Shown: piece after piece, positions 1-13,200 of the stretch
Layout of the letters: each line of letters starts with the position of its first letter
How positions within the stretch are numbered: the first letter of the stretch is position 1
From: Bolinopsis microptera
Lineage: Eukaryota > Ctenophora > Tentaculata > Lobata > Bolinopsidae
Direction of reading: 5' to 3'
Assembly: GCF_026151205.1 (NCBI RefSeq)
Contig: NC_087083.1
Coordinates: 11,468,944-11,532,943, forward strand
Length of the DNA: 64,000 nt
Made by a program: the position numbers and the translations under genes
Notes under the pieces: generated by a model
What the model saw: only the letters and a program-made list of their open reading frames with translations
Databases searched by the model: none
What the model was told of the DNA's origin: nothing

Positions 1-208
1 ACCCAACTAAGTCATGAGCACCAGTTTGTTGGTGTAGTGCTAATTTACATTTAATTATTACATAGTTACAGTGTATAGACGTGTGTAGTGTGTAGTATGT
101 AGGGAGACCGTATCTTGTGTTTGAGTGTACGTGTTTTTTGTACTAATTGTTAGATTGATATTTTGTCAGATATTGCCACTGATATTGTCAGATATTGCCA
201 CTGTCAAT

Positions 209-435
209 GGATAGTTACAGGCCCATAGTGGATAGTTTATACTGGATAGCTTTACAGGCCCATAGTGGATAGTTACTGGATAGCTTTACAGGCCCATAGT
301 GGATAGTTACTGGATAGCTTTACAGGCCCATAGTGGATAGTTACTGGATAGCTTTACAGGCCCATAGTGGATAGTTACTGGATAGCTTTACAGGCCCATA
401 GTGGATAGTTTATACTGGATAGCTTTACAGGCCCA
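209..435. repeat. 34-bp minisatellite
   Basis: About six tandem copies of a unit of roughly 34 bp containing ggatagctttacaggcccat. The first and last copies carry a short insertion (tttatactgg). Just upstream, at 162-203, a 22-bp unit starting gatattgtcagatattgcc is duplicated. No coding potential. Confidence 0.9.
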
Positions 436-2860
436 GATCCTTCCAGACTGCATATTCTAATCAGACTTCAAAGTTCATTTTGAACTGTAATAAACCTTCA
501 TGAACATTCTGAAAAGTATGCAGTACAATATCAGTTGTTGGTTACAGATATCTCGGCTGCAGTGGAATCTTGTACAATCCAACATGTATGATGGGAAATT
601 GTGCACAAGACTTTGAAAGAACTGCAACTCTTGAGCCATCAAGTCGCACTCAAGACTTAATTGGTTTTAAGTATCCGGTCCAAAATACTAAAATAAGGTT
701 GCTTCTGCTGGTAACGTGACAGATTGCAATCAACAAATCCATTGGTTGTTTTACCAATCATTAAACACATCATTGGGTTGTGATTTGCTCTCCGCGTTTG
801 TAATGCTCGGGCTAAAAAGCTATTGAAATATTTGTGAGAGACACAAAGCGGTTGGTTGCCATGGCGATGCAGTTAGTTGCCATGACAACCACTGGTGATG
901 CTTCTTGTTGCACTTTGATCCTTTTATTGCCTATTACAGATTAATGTTCCTATTACCGGTTATCCTGGGATGGATATTGTTGTCACGCTTTCTGCAATAA
1001 CTCCGATGTTTTGAAGTTTTGATAACATCGTTATATGATGTGTTCTGTATGATAGCATGATTGCAGTCATTATTTTGCTCAATTGCATCGCAGTTTTTCG
1101 TCACGAATTCCGTAATTGCAGTAAATTCCGACACTTACTTTCTCTTGTACAAACACACTGCTTCCACGCAGTAACGTTGCCTGTTGGCGCCCCTGCCGAA
1201 AAAGCGCCCTCCTGTTGCGCCCTTTCCCCTTTTAACGCCCCTTCCGGAAATTAGACAAATTAGGTGATTTTAGAGGATATTACGCCGGTAAAATCTCTAA
1301 AAAAGTGTGTTTCTAGAGCAAAACGCGCAGTTTTGCTAGTAAGTACCACAAATAAGTTTTTCAAAATTGTCCCACATTCAAACAACGATTTGGCGCCCCC
1401 CTAAGATGCCCCCTCCCCCCGCGTACAGCGGGGCCCTTCGTTATACTTATACCACTGCGTCCACGTTGAAACATGTCAAAATTAAAAACATTTCCTGTTT
1501 CCATGTATAAAATTGAAAAACATTTCCTTGTATAAAACACAACACATAAGGTCTCTGCTAGCACTACAAATACACACGCCCCTGAAAACTTAAGTGCTTG
1601 CAATTCCTGACACTTTCCTCGACTGTGCACGCTTCACAATACAATTACATGAATTCTTCTGTAGACTATAATATATAAATATACAGTAAATACATAAATT
1701 ATTTTACAGCCTCAAATTCTTACTTTCACTGATCTTGCTGACTCAAAAAATTTCCATACCCAATTTTTGGAAGCTTCTCGAAGTGCTATATCGGACTATA
1801 TCCAGTAGTTGTAAAAGCGTTAGTTGCCATGGCACCTACCATGCACGAAGTATGAAACCTGCCTCTATCAACGTGGTGAAAAGTAGCGCTTTAAATAGCA
1901 ACAGCAGCTCACATACGGAACTGGCAGTGTCATGTGTATTGTAGATTTTCAAATTTCGTTCTTTGTTAATATTATTATTTTGGTGTGGGGCGAGAAATCG
2001 TGTTATGATATTGTTTTTATCCTGACAGTTACTCTTGTAGCTAACGCTTTAACCCCAGAATAGCAACACTACAACTAGCAGGACTGGCAGTGTCATGTGT
2101 ATTTGTCTTAAGCGTGTGCTTTTTCGAGGTGTCATGTGTATTATTAGTTCGTGCTGGTATCATGTGTTTTAATACTTTCAACACTACTACTCTACTATAT
2201 AACAAATAATTTGAGATGATGAATACGATGTTGTTATATCGAAACGTCGAATAATTCCTTTCCTGATAAGATCCTTTTCCTAGTCGCAACAAACGGGATC
2301 AATACAAATTTAGCCCAAGAAACAGTGTCATGTCTATTGTAGATTCGTACAGGGTGTTTGACTGGTGACAGTGTCATGTGTATTATATCTCTCTCCGTAG
2401 TTGTACTACTGTCAGAGGTAGTCACACTTTATGACGTGAGTTATACAGTTATAATAGGGTGGCAATAACATGTGTCCTGACATGTAGCAGGGTATTGTAG
2501 GACACATTCGTCCTGACATGCCAATAACATGCTATTAACATGCTATTAACATGCCAATACCGGGCTGTAACTTAACTTGATAATGGCTATATCGTAATAT
2601 GCATGTCAGGCTAGATGCTGCAGTTGCGACGTTGTATTTTGTATATGTTCTTTTGTGCAGTGATAGTTATTACAAGTATTATATGTATATGTAACTGCCT
2701 GCTTGTCTGTTGTGAATATGATGTTATGACGAAACGATTGCTGTTATTTGGAGAGAAATGAAAATAAACATAATAAGTTTTTAGACAGTATGGTTGTGTT
2801 TTTATCATGTTTGTTGAACAGTTTGATTTGTTTATTGATTCGTCCGTCACGTAAAAATGG
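436..2860. other. No gene seen; motif-rich non-coding DNA
   Basis: Only short AT-rich open frames with no recognisable protein. A C/G-rich patch at 1190-1440 holds several gcgcccc runs and may be an old transposon. From 1927 to 2385 the motif gtgtcatgt recurs five times (1927, 2090, 2130, 2325, 2371). Confidence 0.55.
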
Positions 2861-3326
2861 AATTATCTTAATAATAATTATCTTAATAATAATTATCTTA
2901 ATAATAATTATCTTAATAATAATTATCTTAATAATAATTATCTTAATAATAATTATCTTAATAATAATTATCTTAATAATAATTATCTTAATAATAATTA
3001 TCTTAATAATAATTATTATCTTATAATAATTATCTTAATAATAATTATCTTAATAATAATTATCTTAATAATAATTATCTTAATAATAATTATCTTAATA
3101 ATAATTATCTTAATAATAATTATCTTAATAATAATTATCTTAATAATAATTATCTTAATAATAATTATCTTAATAATAATTGTCTTGATAATAATTGTCT
3201 TAATAATAATTGTCTTAATAGTAATTGTCTTAATAATAATTGTCTTAATAATAATTGTCTTAATAATGATTATCTTAATAATAATTATCTTAATAACAAT
3301 TATCTTAATAATAATTATCTTAATAA
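2861..3326. repeat. 15-bp minisatellite (attatcttaataata)n
   Basis: About 31 copies of a 15-bp unit. Copies near 3180-3270 carry a tgtctt variant, so the array has diverged in blocks. The isoleucine/leucine open frame across it is an artefact of the repeat. Confidence 0.95.
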
Positions 3327-3440
3327 CTTGACTTGCTAGCTCGATCAGTGGATCACGAAAGTCGTTATTGTTGCAACCGTATTATAATAACTAGCAGGAA
3401 CCCGTATAACCCTAAAATGGTGTCAAGACTCAAGAGACTA

Positions 3441-3710
3441 AAATAATTATTACCTATTTAATTCGCGTTTTTGACACCACTTGGGGGTCCAAATTTTGGG
3501 CTCTAAAACTCCTATTCCTTGGCCAATTTTTTATTTTTTCATGCTGATTTGAAAAGCATAAAAGCATTTGACCCAGTCAAAAAAGTTTCAGTTGTATATC
3601 TTTTACGGTTTTTGCTGAAAGTCGCGTTAAAGTTGATGCTGTGGTGTCAGTAAAATGGCACAGATATATATATATATATATATATCGTCTCGCTTTATAT
3701 ATAGTAAGAT
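3441..3710 (+). repeat. Dispersed repeat, copy 1 (with (AT)n tract)
   Basis: About 270 bp running from aataattattacctattta to gctttatatatagtaagat. The same sequence occurs in reverse orientation at 43781-44036 with small differences. It contains an (AT)11 tract at 3664-3685. This is probably a non-autonomous transposable element, since two inverted copies 40 kb apart share both ends. No coding capacity. Confidence 0.8.
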
Positions 3711-5671
3711 ACAATAATCAGGCGATACTTAAATTTACCGATAAACGATATTTACAATTCTTGTTCCATTAATTTCCTCAAGGATCACTTATATCTTTTA
3801 CAAATAGCACTAATTACGTATCTGGCTTAATTACAGCTCCCAATCTCGACAAGATTGAAGTGGGTTTGGAATAATTTGGGTAAAGTTGTGGTTTTCCAAT
3901 TTCCAGGCATCACTTGTCGCCTATCAGCTACCTATAAGCAGCTTTCAGTTGCATTTAATTGTACTACTACTTGCAGTTGCTTTGTGGAGATATTCTCAAT
4001 GCTGATCATTGAAACCCTGATATTCTTTATAAGCGGCTATATTTTTAAAATAACTGCATCTTAAACGATCAAAGATTAGCCAATAAATAAACACTTGTTT
4101 CAAATTGCCAAAACAATTAGTTTTATTTCCTTTGTGGTTAGCATTGTATTGCAGATGTTTGTTCTTTGCGGAAGTTTGCACGTCAGATCTGAGGTTTTAT
4201 TGCTGTTGATGACGATTGTGCCTTAACTGCACTTTTAAGGTTTTCGTAGCTTTTTTCCATCGTATATTTTGTCAAAAATATTTCATTCTGTTATACGGAA
4301 ACACATATAGGCGTTCTTACAACCCATTGAAAAAACTACAAAGCAATTTTACACGGGCTGGAAAAGTAGCTATATTGGTATATTGGTCTCCATAATTCCT
4401 AGAGTACCAAGATTCTTGAACAATTTTCGTCTGCACTCACGGATTTTTCTAGACAACCCTATTATACCCTGCTATATATCTCCAGACTACATGACAAAGA
4501 CAAGCCACTCATGATACTGTACCTATCTGTTGAGAGTGTGGTAGTCACGATCGCTGTTCAGCTCTTCTTTGTGAAACAAAAGGTTTTCAAAGGCGTGTAA
4601 GTGCGCGCCAATCAGTTAAATCAATTAAAATCAAATTACGAATAAACCGAATGGCGTGAATTTAATAAATGCGCGCCAATCGGTTTTTTCATAATTTGAT
4701 CCTAATTATAAACTCGAAGAGCGTATGAATTGCTTTATTCACGTGCTGGAGAAAGGATGTTGTGATCCCCTGCCACAGCACAGGTTGCCGTATTTATCCT
4801 AGAAATACACACGTGTGTGTTTAACATTTCAAGCAACGCGAACGGAAACTATAAAGCAACCCTAGACAAGTTAATAGTATTAGTAAGTTTGTGCTGATAA
4901 TGAAATAGTTAGTTTCTAGTGTTCACTTTTCGTTGACCGGCAAAGCTTTTTGTTTGTAAGTTAAAAACTCGATCTTTGTCACGTGATCGATGATAAAAAC
5001 TTGACCATACTCAATTTAATGTTACTCAAATCTCAGTTAGGTTTCTCAGTCAGGTTTCTCAGCCAGTTTAACATATTTTCAGTGTTCATCGCCTAACAAG
5101 CCAGTTTTAGTTTGGAACAAGTTGAGTAGGGCTGTATCAGACAAAATCATATCACTGTGGTCACAGTGTGAGTAAGACTAAGATAGTAAGGTTGTACTGA
5201 TAATGAACTAATCCACTCATTCCATTGTCTGGTTGTCTAGAATTTGGGCTAAATATTTCTAAAAGCAATAAATCGGATCCAATAATACGTGGTCAGTGAT
5301 CTGTATGAGGGTGGCTGTCAGCATTCTACTGTTCGCATTGTCAAAGTCATGTTGTGAGCATTGTCAGAGTCAAATTTGACGATCTGTAGTCTGGTATGTG
5401 ACCAGGGTTGATAATTTTCTGCCTATTCTTTAGCAATCTATTTATAAATAACCTTGTCTGAACTGAACTGAGGTATCCGAAGTGCGAACACGTTCAGATT
5501 CGTCGTGCTGTTGTTCTGATAATGCATAACTAAATGCTAATGTAGATGCTTGACTAAACTCATTCAGCTATTTCTCTCGTATGTAATTGTGCAGACTTAT
5601 AAAGCTGTGAAGTTGATATTTCATGAAGTTATCGGCGTATCAAAGTTTGTTTGATAAACCGATAGCAGGGC
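3711..5671. other. No gene seen
   Basis: AT-rich DNA with only short frames (up to about 69 codons) lacking any recognisable domain. Short inverted pieces with gcgcgccaatc occur at 4605-4690. No splice-compatible coding block was recognised. Confidence 0.5.
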
Positions 5672-5812
5672 TTCCCTCCCTCCTCTCCCTCCTCTCCCTC
5701 CTCTCCCTCCTCTCCCTCCTCTCCCTCCTCTCCCTCCTCTCCCTCCTCTCCCTCCTCTCCCTCCTCTCCCTCCTCTCCCTCCTCTCCCTCTCCTCCTTTT
5801 CCCTCTCCCTCT
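5672..5812. repeat. 9-bp (CTCCCTCCT)n minisatellite
   Basis: About 14 copies of a polypyrimidine 9-bp unit. The Leu-Leu-Ser open frame on + and the Arg-Arg-Glu frame on - are repeat artefacts. Confidence 0.93.
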
Positions 5813-8800
5813 GATCCATCTCCTTCGCCATCCTTTTTAAGTTACGATGTTATATTATCAATTGATAATAACTAAATGTATTATTCACCAAAGTCTAGTG
5901 AACGGAAGCAAATAATTATACGTTGCACACCAAATTCTAGATTTTTGACGTGACGAAGTGCATCCTTTGTTGGACCATTGTCAAAAATTACTTAGTAGGT
6001 ACCTGTTAAATTAGTCAACAGGATTATTCGCGGATTATTTTTTTCGTATTTTTGCGTTGGTTCTTGGTGTTATAGTTCATCTGTGCACTGCTCGTCATTA
6101 CAACGAGCAGAGCGAGATGTACTCCCGGATATGCTAGCGGCTGCAATTACCGGCAAATCACCTCCTGATTGGTCCACTGCGGTCACGCGACACCTATACT
6201 GCTCGCTGATTGGCCGAAACCAGTCTTACCTGGTGTATGGACTAAGGTAACGTGACCATTTTAGCATTTAAAGTTACAATGACTGGGAAATGCGATATTG
6301 GACAGCTATTTGATCTGCTGAGCAGGCGAAGTGTTGTCCTATCACTGCTTTTGTCAGTGTGTTTGTCTGTTAGTTTTTCTGTGCGTTTGTTTGTGTAGTT
6401 ACAATGTTGTTTAGTTGTGAAGGTTCTCCTGAAAAGTTTCCTAAGTGCTATCTTTGCTGCTCATTTCCGTATTCGTTTTAATGGTGAAGGAAATTGTTCG
6501 AGGCGTCAATTTGGACACTGTTATTGGCGTTATAGGTAATTTCACGTTTTCTTGTCTAAAAGTTTAAGATTTATGTGGTCCAAGTTTTCTTACACTTTAG
6601 TAAGTTAGCTTAGCAAAACTGATCCGACCAGTTTTGAAGGGTACTGATTATTTGAGTCGCTCAACGAAGAATTCTCGCATTAAATTATAATGAGTCCAGA
6701 CTGTGTGATTTCGTGCGGAAATTTTTCATTTGGGGTAATCGTTTTTTGTTTGTTTGTTATTACTCAAACTTACACCCTTGATACAAAGCATGACTAAATG
6801 ACTGACGAAAGCTTACTTTTGTCACAATGATACCATCCATGGTGCAATAACTGACCGAATAAATGAAGTCTGCACTTAAAATGCTTTGACCGCGACAAAA
6901 TTCGACTTAGCGAGCGTTCACCTCATTATAATACGTATTATACGTATTATAGCCCGAACTGCTCCTTTTCACCTCATTATATTTAGTAGCAGAATCTGTC
7001 TGAAAGCCCGGTTCTCTGAAAATTCACAGCTTTCTGAACTTGACTGTGGGTTGACACGTTTATACACTGCTTTCTGAACTTGACTGTGGGTTGACGATAC
7101 CTCTTAAAAGCTCAAGCATCTCCACTTGTTCGGTGCTGACACGGTATTCAGCTACCATCAACAAGGAGCCACTAGAATCACTAACACATGATACGTCACG
7201 TGACACAACTAAGCATGGCTCTCCTACTTTAACAACTATTTGACTGCGAATCTGCGGCTGGAACTCAATCGAAAGCTACTTGGCACTTTGGTGGGTGACA
7301 GAACGTGTTGTACTGGACTGCAGTTGTTTACATGAAGATGTAAACTTGGGAGCCAATTAGCGGGCTGATCTGTCGACCAATCAGCTCTCAGAACCCAGTT
7401 TTGGGACCAACCAGGAGCAAGAACCCAGTGACGGTGAGAAAGCAGGAGTGGTTAGGTAGCATGCAAACTTGACAATAACTCTTTAACTTTCGTGCAGGAA
7501 TTTGGCTCTAGTATGATAAGCGATCTAGTAGTAGTATAGTCCACCTGTTTATCAAGAGCTGTACTGGTTCAGTGTTGACGTTGTGTTTAGGGAGCAAGCT
7601 TGCCACATTAAGCAGGGGGGGGGATGTGGGGGTGGGGGGTTCACACTCAACATATTAAGTTTGAGAAGCAAAGATCCCCCACTGCCTGAATACAGTGTTG
7701 AAGTTTTGTTTTGCGCCAATTAGCACTTTACTTTTGGTCTTCAAATTGCACTATATTTGTGCGGTGTTCAAATTGCACTAAACCTACCCTGTAAACAAAC
7801 TTTTGTAGTTCATGTCATTATCATCGCACAGGCCAGGATTGAGAATACAGTAGTTTGGTGGGAACCCTGAGTAGTGTCCTTATTTCGAGTATAACCCGTC
7901 TTTTTCAACGTAATTTCAACGTAATCATTGCTTACTTGATACAAACAAAATAGTGATTATGAATTAAAAATCATGGACACCACTCGCTCATGTATTCTGA
8001 GTAATACAGGATTAAATGCTAATGTAACTGAACTGTTAATGTTATGGTAATGTTAGTGTTATGCATTGTGGCCGCCAGTATCTCGATTGCAATGCTGCGA
8101 ATTTAAAATCGCCTCATATTTGCTCCGTGATAGTACATCAACATGTATCTAGTGTGTGTATCTAGTGCGAGCACCGCTTTCTTACGAATGCTTTCTTCTA
8201 TCTTTTTAATAGTTCTGGTAATTATGTCATGTATGAGAGACGAGAAACACCGTCTTAGGACGCGAGGAGAGTTTACACTCCTGATCGCACTACAATTATA
8301 AATCAATTCCCTCTGTAGCGTAACGTCCTCAATAAATATAATATGTGTTTTTGTTGTAATTTATGAATTTTAAAACTATTTTTTTCTCATGCTCTTTTCT
8401 CGTGGAATATTGGCTGCTCAATTTTATCACCCTAGCATTGATTTCGTTTGAATATGCCGAAACCTTTGATTTGAAATGCTCATAATTTGATATCCTGAAT
8501 TTTTATATCTTGTATTTTTAAGTGACTACATTTACTTACTTTCGGGGAGACTACTGATTTTTCGCACTTTTATTCGGAACTTATAACTTTGTAACGTTAT
8601 TTTTATTGGATTTAACTTTAACAGCCGTTGGTGTGAGATCTGAGCAAGACCACACATTTGCACGCTAGTAGTTTGGTATTCGTTAGCGTCAAATTGTATC
8701 ACTAACAGTAACACTAAGGGTAGCGAAACAACCACTTTCTTTTTTCTTTTGTTCAAGAGAGACTGGACCTAGGTTGCCCATAATAGAAATGGCCACTTGT

Positions 8801-9935
8801 TCATTGATATTTAATTTGACCCTCGTACATATATATATATAGGGAACAATCATTACCAATCCGTCAATTACATGAGACTATTTCTTGACAGGCAATTAAC
8901 AATTCCCATTGTCTTGAAGAGTATATTCCAGTGGCTTTTTGATAAAAGTTAAAAGTTTTCACTCTTTTCACATAGAGAACCTGTCACCAGCAATTAAAAG
9001 TTCCATATGTGAACTCCACTATAGCTTCAGCTAAGTGTTTCAGGTTATTATGTTTCAGAGTTTTAAATTTTTGACGTTCTTTTGACAAAGTCTACATTTT
9101 CTTCATTTTCTTCATTTTATTTATTATAGTATTTATAGTATTAGTAGAGGTACCTAATATCAGTGCCATCTTGTCTAGTGCTGTGCCATTTGTGGGAACA
9201 ATACAAATTCCTCCTTTTAGAGATTTTGGGAACAACTTAATGTCCCTCTATTCAGAGTAATTCTTTACGATATGAGTCTGGCAACCCGTCAAATATTAAT
9301 TTTTCCGTACTTCCATGCTGTGCTGTGTAATATTTGAAAAATATTTGATAAAACCAATGCCGATAGTACGTGGTAATCGGTATGAGTCCAGCTTCATATA
9401 ATGTCAGTGTTGCACTAATCGTGAACAAAAAGACTATAAAAACGGGCGTAGCCTATTGTTAAACTGTACAATTGTATCCATGTTAGGAGTAGCCCATTGT
9501 TGGTTGATTTAAGCGCGACCATGAAGTGATCTTAGTAAAGCTGGTCTACTTATTAATTACTAGATACTGCATGCTTTGTTCAAGTGAATTGCTAGACTGT
9601 ACTGTTCACCACAAAAACAATGGCGGAGGTCGTGTAGGTTTAATAGGCTCGACTGAGACAATGTTGCAGTGCTTTTCAGCAAAGGAATTATTGTTTAAAA
9701 TAGGTACATGATTGATAGAGCACTACCCAGAGGCAGTACTCGGCACTAACGCCTAAAAGGTTTAATTCAATTAAAATCAATTGAAAGATATACCCACATG
9801 TTATATAGTTATATAGATATAATGCTACTTCCAGGAAATTAAAAAGTTTTGAGTTTTTTATTGTTAAGTTTAGTGTCCAAAATGTCTGATAATAGCAGTT
9901 TCCCTTGGTCGTTTTTACTGCAGCTGAGTACCATC
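5813..9935. other. No gene seen
   Basis: Non-coding on inspection of both strands. Short local duplications occur, for example cttgactgtgggttgac at about 7038 and 7079, and there is a G-rich run near 7613-7640. The longest open frames have no family resemblance and no convincing splice context. Confidence 0.45.
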
Positions 9936-9982
9936 ATTACTTATTTGTCGATTTCATAATACGAAATCGACAAATAAGTAAT
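9936..9982. repeat. Perfect 20-bp inverted repeat
   Basis: The left arm attacttatttgtcgatttc (9936-9955) is the exact reverse complement of 9963-9982, with a 7-bp loop. It can form a hairpin or cruciform. Confidence 0.9.
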
Positions 9983-11980
9983 CATTACATATAAAACCTG
10001 ATTTCACGCTCATAAAAAATCCACATCTATTAATTCCTTGCCGCTTAGTGGTAAGTTACATGTTGAGTTGTCATCTAGCTGTGCTTTGTAAACGGAGCTG
10101 TTTGAGGGATACTATTACCTTTCTCAGATGCAGTTTTACAGGCGTTGTGTTTTACTTACTGCTAACTACTACTTACTCATTACTGGTTGATGCTTGTATT
10201 TGTTACTTTGTTAAGTTGTATCACATAATGATAAAAGAAATTGCAGAACTTGCAATAGGTCCATTATAATTACACAAAAAATATGATTTCTAAACGCAAT
10301 CATCTTTGTGAGGACTAGGCAAGAGATACAATCGTCATTGCATTTGGCACACGATACTTTTAGTTTTTACGTTTCTGCCACTCATTTCTTTCCAAACCAA
10401 ACCGTTATTAATTTTACTACCTGATCACGACCTGGAGCTTAAAAAGGTATATACTATAATATAATATATGATAAAACTAGACCTACTTGAGCCAGGGGAA
10501 TGGCCAGGGGTATCAGGAAGGCCCGGTACCCAACATTCTAATTAACTAGCAAAAAAAAACTAGGTAGAATAGAAACCAATATTATATCAATATAGGACGA
10601 ATAGGACAGAAAGATCAAACCTTTTGTAGTTTCTTCTGGAACCTACAAGGGTAGTTTCACCTTTCTAACAATGGGCTCATCTGAGTTTGCAGTACGTTTG
10701 TGAGCCCCTGATCTCATCTCTTAACAATAACACTCAATTACAATATTAATCACTTACCATGGCGCGCGGCGCGCTACATACCAACGTTACTAAGGTAACT
10801 CAGCTTGTGTGGTTGGCAAGGTGCCAAGATGTGTGCCTGGATGTTCTTGGCAAGGATCCCTCTCTCCCTCTCATTATGACCTCTGTCACATCGCTCATCT
10901 TTGTCCTAAGACTAAGCCATACACCTCTTACCTTTGTTATAAATTGTATGTTTAGTTGTGGAGCAGAAGAGCTCGTTTACACTCGCTCTCTGCAGCAGCT
11001 CTCTCTTTCTCTCTCTCCCTCTCTCTTGTCGTGTTTTTCTTGCAATAATAATCACTAAAACAGCCAGGTATACACAAGTGGAACTGTTGTTAAGGTGTCA
11101 TAAATGGTGAGCTGATCCACACTGGTACAGTTCAAATACAGGCTCCTTTTGTTCTCTCCTCCTGCAGTGTAACCCCTCCAGTATGCGACCAGTCCCACAA
11201 TTATTGATCTCAAATCTACAATGGAGGCCACATTTATATTCAGCAAATCACCACATCTTAGGGATTATTATTTGAGGCTACTTGCATGTTCGAATATTCA
11301 GCCCTTATTTGTTGATGATCCAAACATTGCAGGTAATTTTTCGGTAGGTACTAAGTATAGTACTGTATGCTGTGTACGTTTTGTTGTACGACGTTCTGTG
11401 CAATCCTTCTTCTATTTGTCGGCGCTGGTTGTTCTTTGGAGCTTTGCTTTACATATCGTTGGTAATCGATAAGACTAAAATTTAGCTTTCTTCCCGTGCA
11501 GTTTAACCTCAATTCAAAAGGGCAGTTGATTTAAGTAAACGAATCTCAGACTCGTTCTCTAACAATATAATAAATATGTGCTCGGTTTGTTGGACGTTAG
11601 TCCACTAAAGTAGGCATTCTCTTAGTGGCTGGCTGGTCGGTACTACTTCCTTTTAATAGAGCTGATCCTCGCAATAAATTATATTTAATTAACGATTACG
11701 TGAAACTTTTATCTTAGGATTGGCTTTAACGACACAATGAGGAGGACTCTGTGCAGGATTACTTAAGAAATCTGGGCATTAATTGCTAATTACGGGTAAT
11801 TACATGTGATTATAGGTAATTACAGGTATAATTGCAGGAACAAATAATGGATCCTCGAAACGGCCCAGTACTCGACGTACTAGACAAGGTACTGGACCCT
11901 AGTTGCCTGGTTACTAATCCCGGTATCTACAGATGTACTACACTTGGACCACTACGTTAACTCCCTGTGGTATAACGTTC
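9983..11980. other. No gene supported
   Basis: A possible first exon at 11221-11332 (ATG followed by 37 codons and then CAG|GTAATT) looks faintly coding, but I found no downstream exon and do not call it. The region 11775-11840 contains several copies of a taattac motif. Confidence 0.4.
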
Positions 11981-12070
11981 CATTGCTAATTACCAATTTC
12001 CATTGCTAATTACCAATTTCCATTGCTAATTACCAATTTCCATTGCTAATTACCAATTTCCATTGCTAAT
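11981..12070. repeat. 20-bp minisatellite
   Basis: 4.5 perfect tandem copies of cattgctaattaccaatttc. Confidence 0.95.
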
Positions 12071-12201
12071 TGGTAATTATCTAGAATACCCCTCCCATAA
12101 GGAGATAATGTTTCCGTACCTGGACCACACTGTTTATTTTCGAGCATCATGCACTGTAGCTACTGCGTTGTTATACTGTGAACTGTCAGTAAATTTATAC
12201 T

Positions 12202-12518
12202 GTCAGTACTCTTCTTGTTATGCCTACTTTGTTAATATGCCTTCACTTGTTAATACTTTAATATCTTGATAGTAAAGTAGCGTGATGCAGTTACTAATGT
12301 GTCGTTATAATATTAATGTCAGTACTCTTCTTGTTATGCCTACTTTGTTAATATGTCTTCACTTGTTAATACTTTAATATCTTGATAGTAAAGTAGCGTG
12401 ATGTAGTTACTAATGTGCCTTCACTTGTTAATACTTTAATATCTTGATAGTAAAGTAGCGTGATGTAGTTACTAATGTGTCGTTATAATATTAATGTCAG
12501 TACTCTTCTTGTTACGCC
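12202..12518. repeat. 116-bp tandem duplication, 2-3 copies
   Basis: A unit starting gtcagtactcttcttgttat (12202) recurs at 12318. It is followed by a partial third copy that begins in mid-unit near 12420 and runs into a further unit start. Confidence 0.85.
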
Positions 12519-13031
12519 ATATACTAATTTAATATCTTGAACTTGTCAATAATCACTAATCTTATCCCTATCTGAATGTTGGGGTCATTTTCAGCTCCCA
12601 ATCGAGAAATTGCAAGTTTGAGTCCACTTTATATTTAATATTTTCAGTTGAGTATTGTATTGACTATCAGTAGCTAAAACCTGCACATATATATAATACA
12701 CTGAGTATATTATATATAGAGGATAGATTAGTTACTTTTTATATGATCACAACAAATTAAAATTCCTTTCATTTAACATTTAACTATCAATTAATGCAGC
12801 CACGATTGGAGCCTCATGATAAAACTCAGCAGGACCAAGCTTGATATAATAAAGTATGAACATGTATTTGTACACACTTAGTGAGTATTTGTACACACTC
12901 GAGTACCAATTCAGTGAGTAGTGTCTCTGGTTATAATTATATTAACTCCTTGGACAGTGTCGCACCACTTCAGTAAGACCACTAATGATGATCACGAACA
13001 TGAGAATCATAAGATTATATTGGCTCTGCAA

Positions 13032-13200
13032 TGCAGTACTATTATTATCATTAGAGATCACTACAATCCAGTAGTGTAGGTAGTATTATTATTAGAGATC
13101 ACTAACAATCCAGTGGTGTAGTATTATTATTAGAGATCACTACAATCCAGTAGTGTAGTTATATTATTGTTAGAGATCACTATTATAATAATCTAGTTGT
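13032..13200. repeat. About 45-bp tandem repeat, four copies
   Basis: Imperfect copies of a unit containing agagatcactacaatccagt, each followed by a short attatt spacer. The spacer length varies between copies. Confidence 0.8.

Noticed and set aside
2748-3026. 92-codon Ile/Leu-rich frame that might be a membrane protein
   Set aside because: Almost entirely the 15-bp tandem repeat.
5623-5831. Leu/Ser and Arg/Glu repeat frames
   Set aside because: Artefact of the 9-bp CTCCCTCCT array.
11221-11332. Possible first exon beginning MEATFIFSKSPHLRD and ending CAG|GTAATT
   Set aside because: No second exon of matching phase and no family resemblance found.
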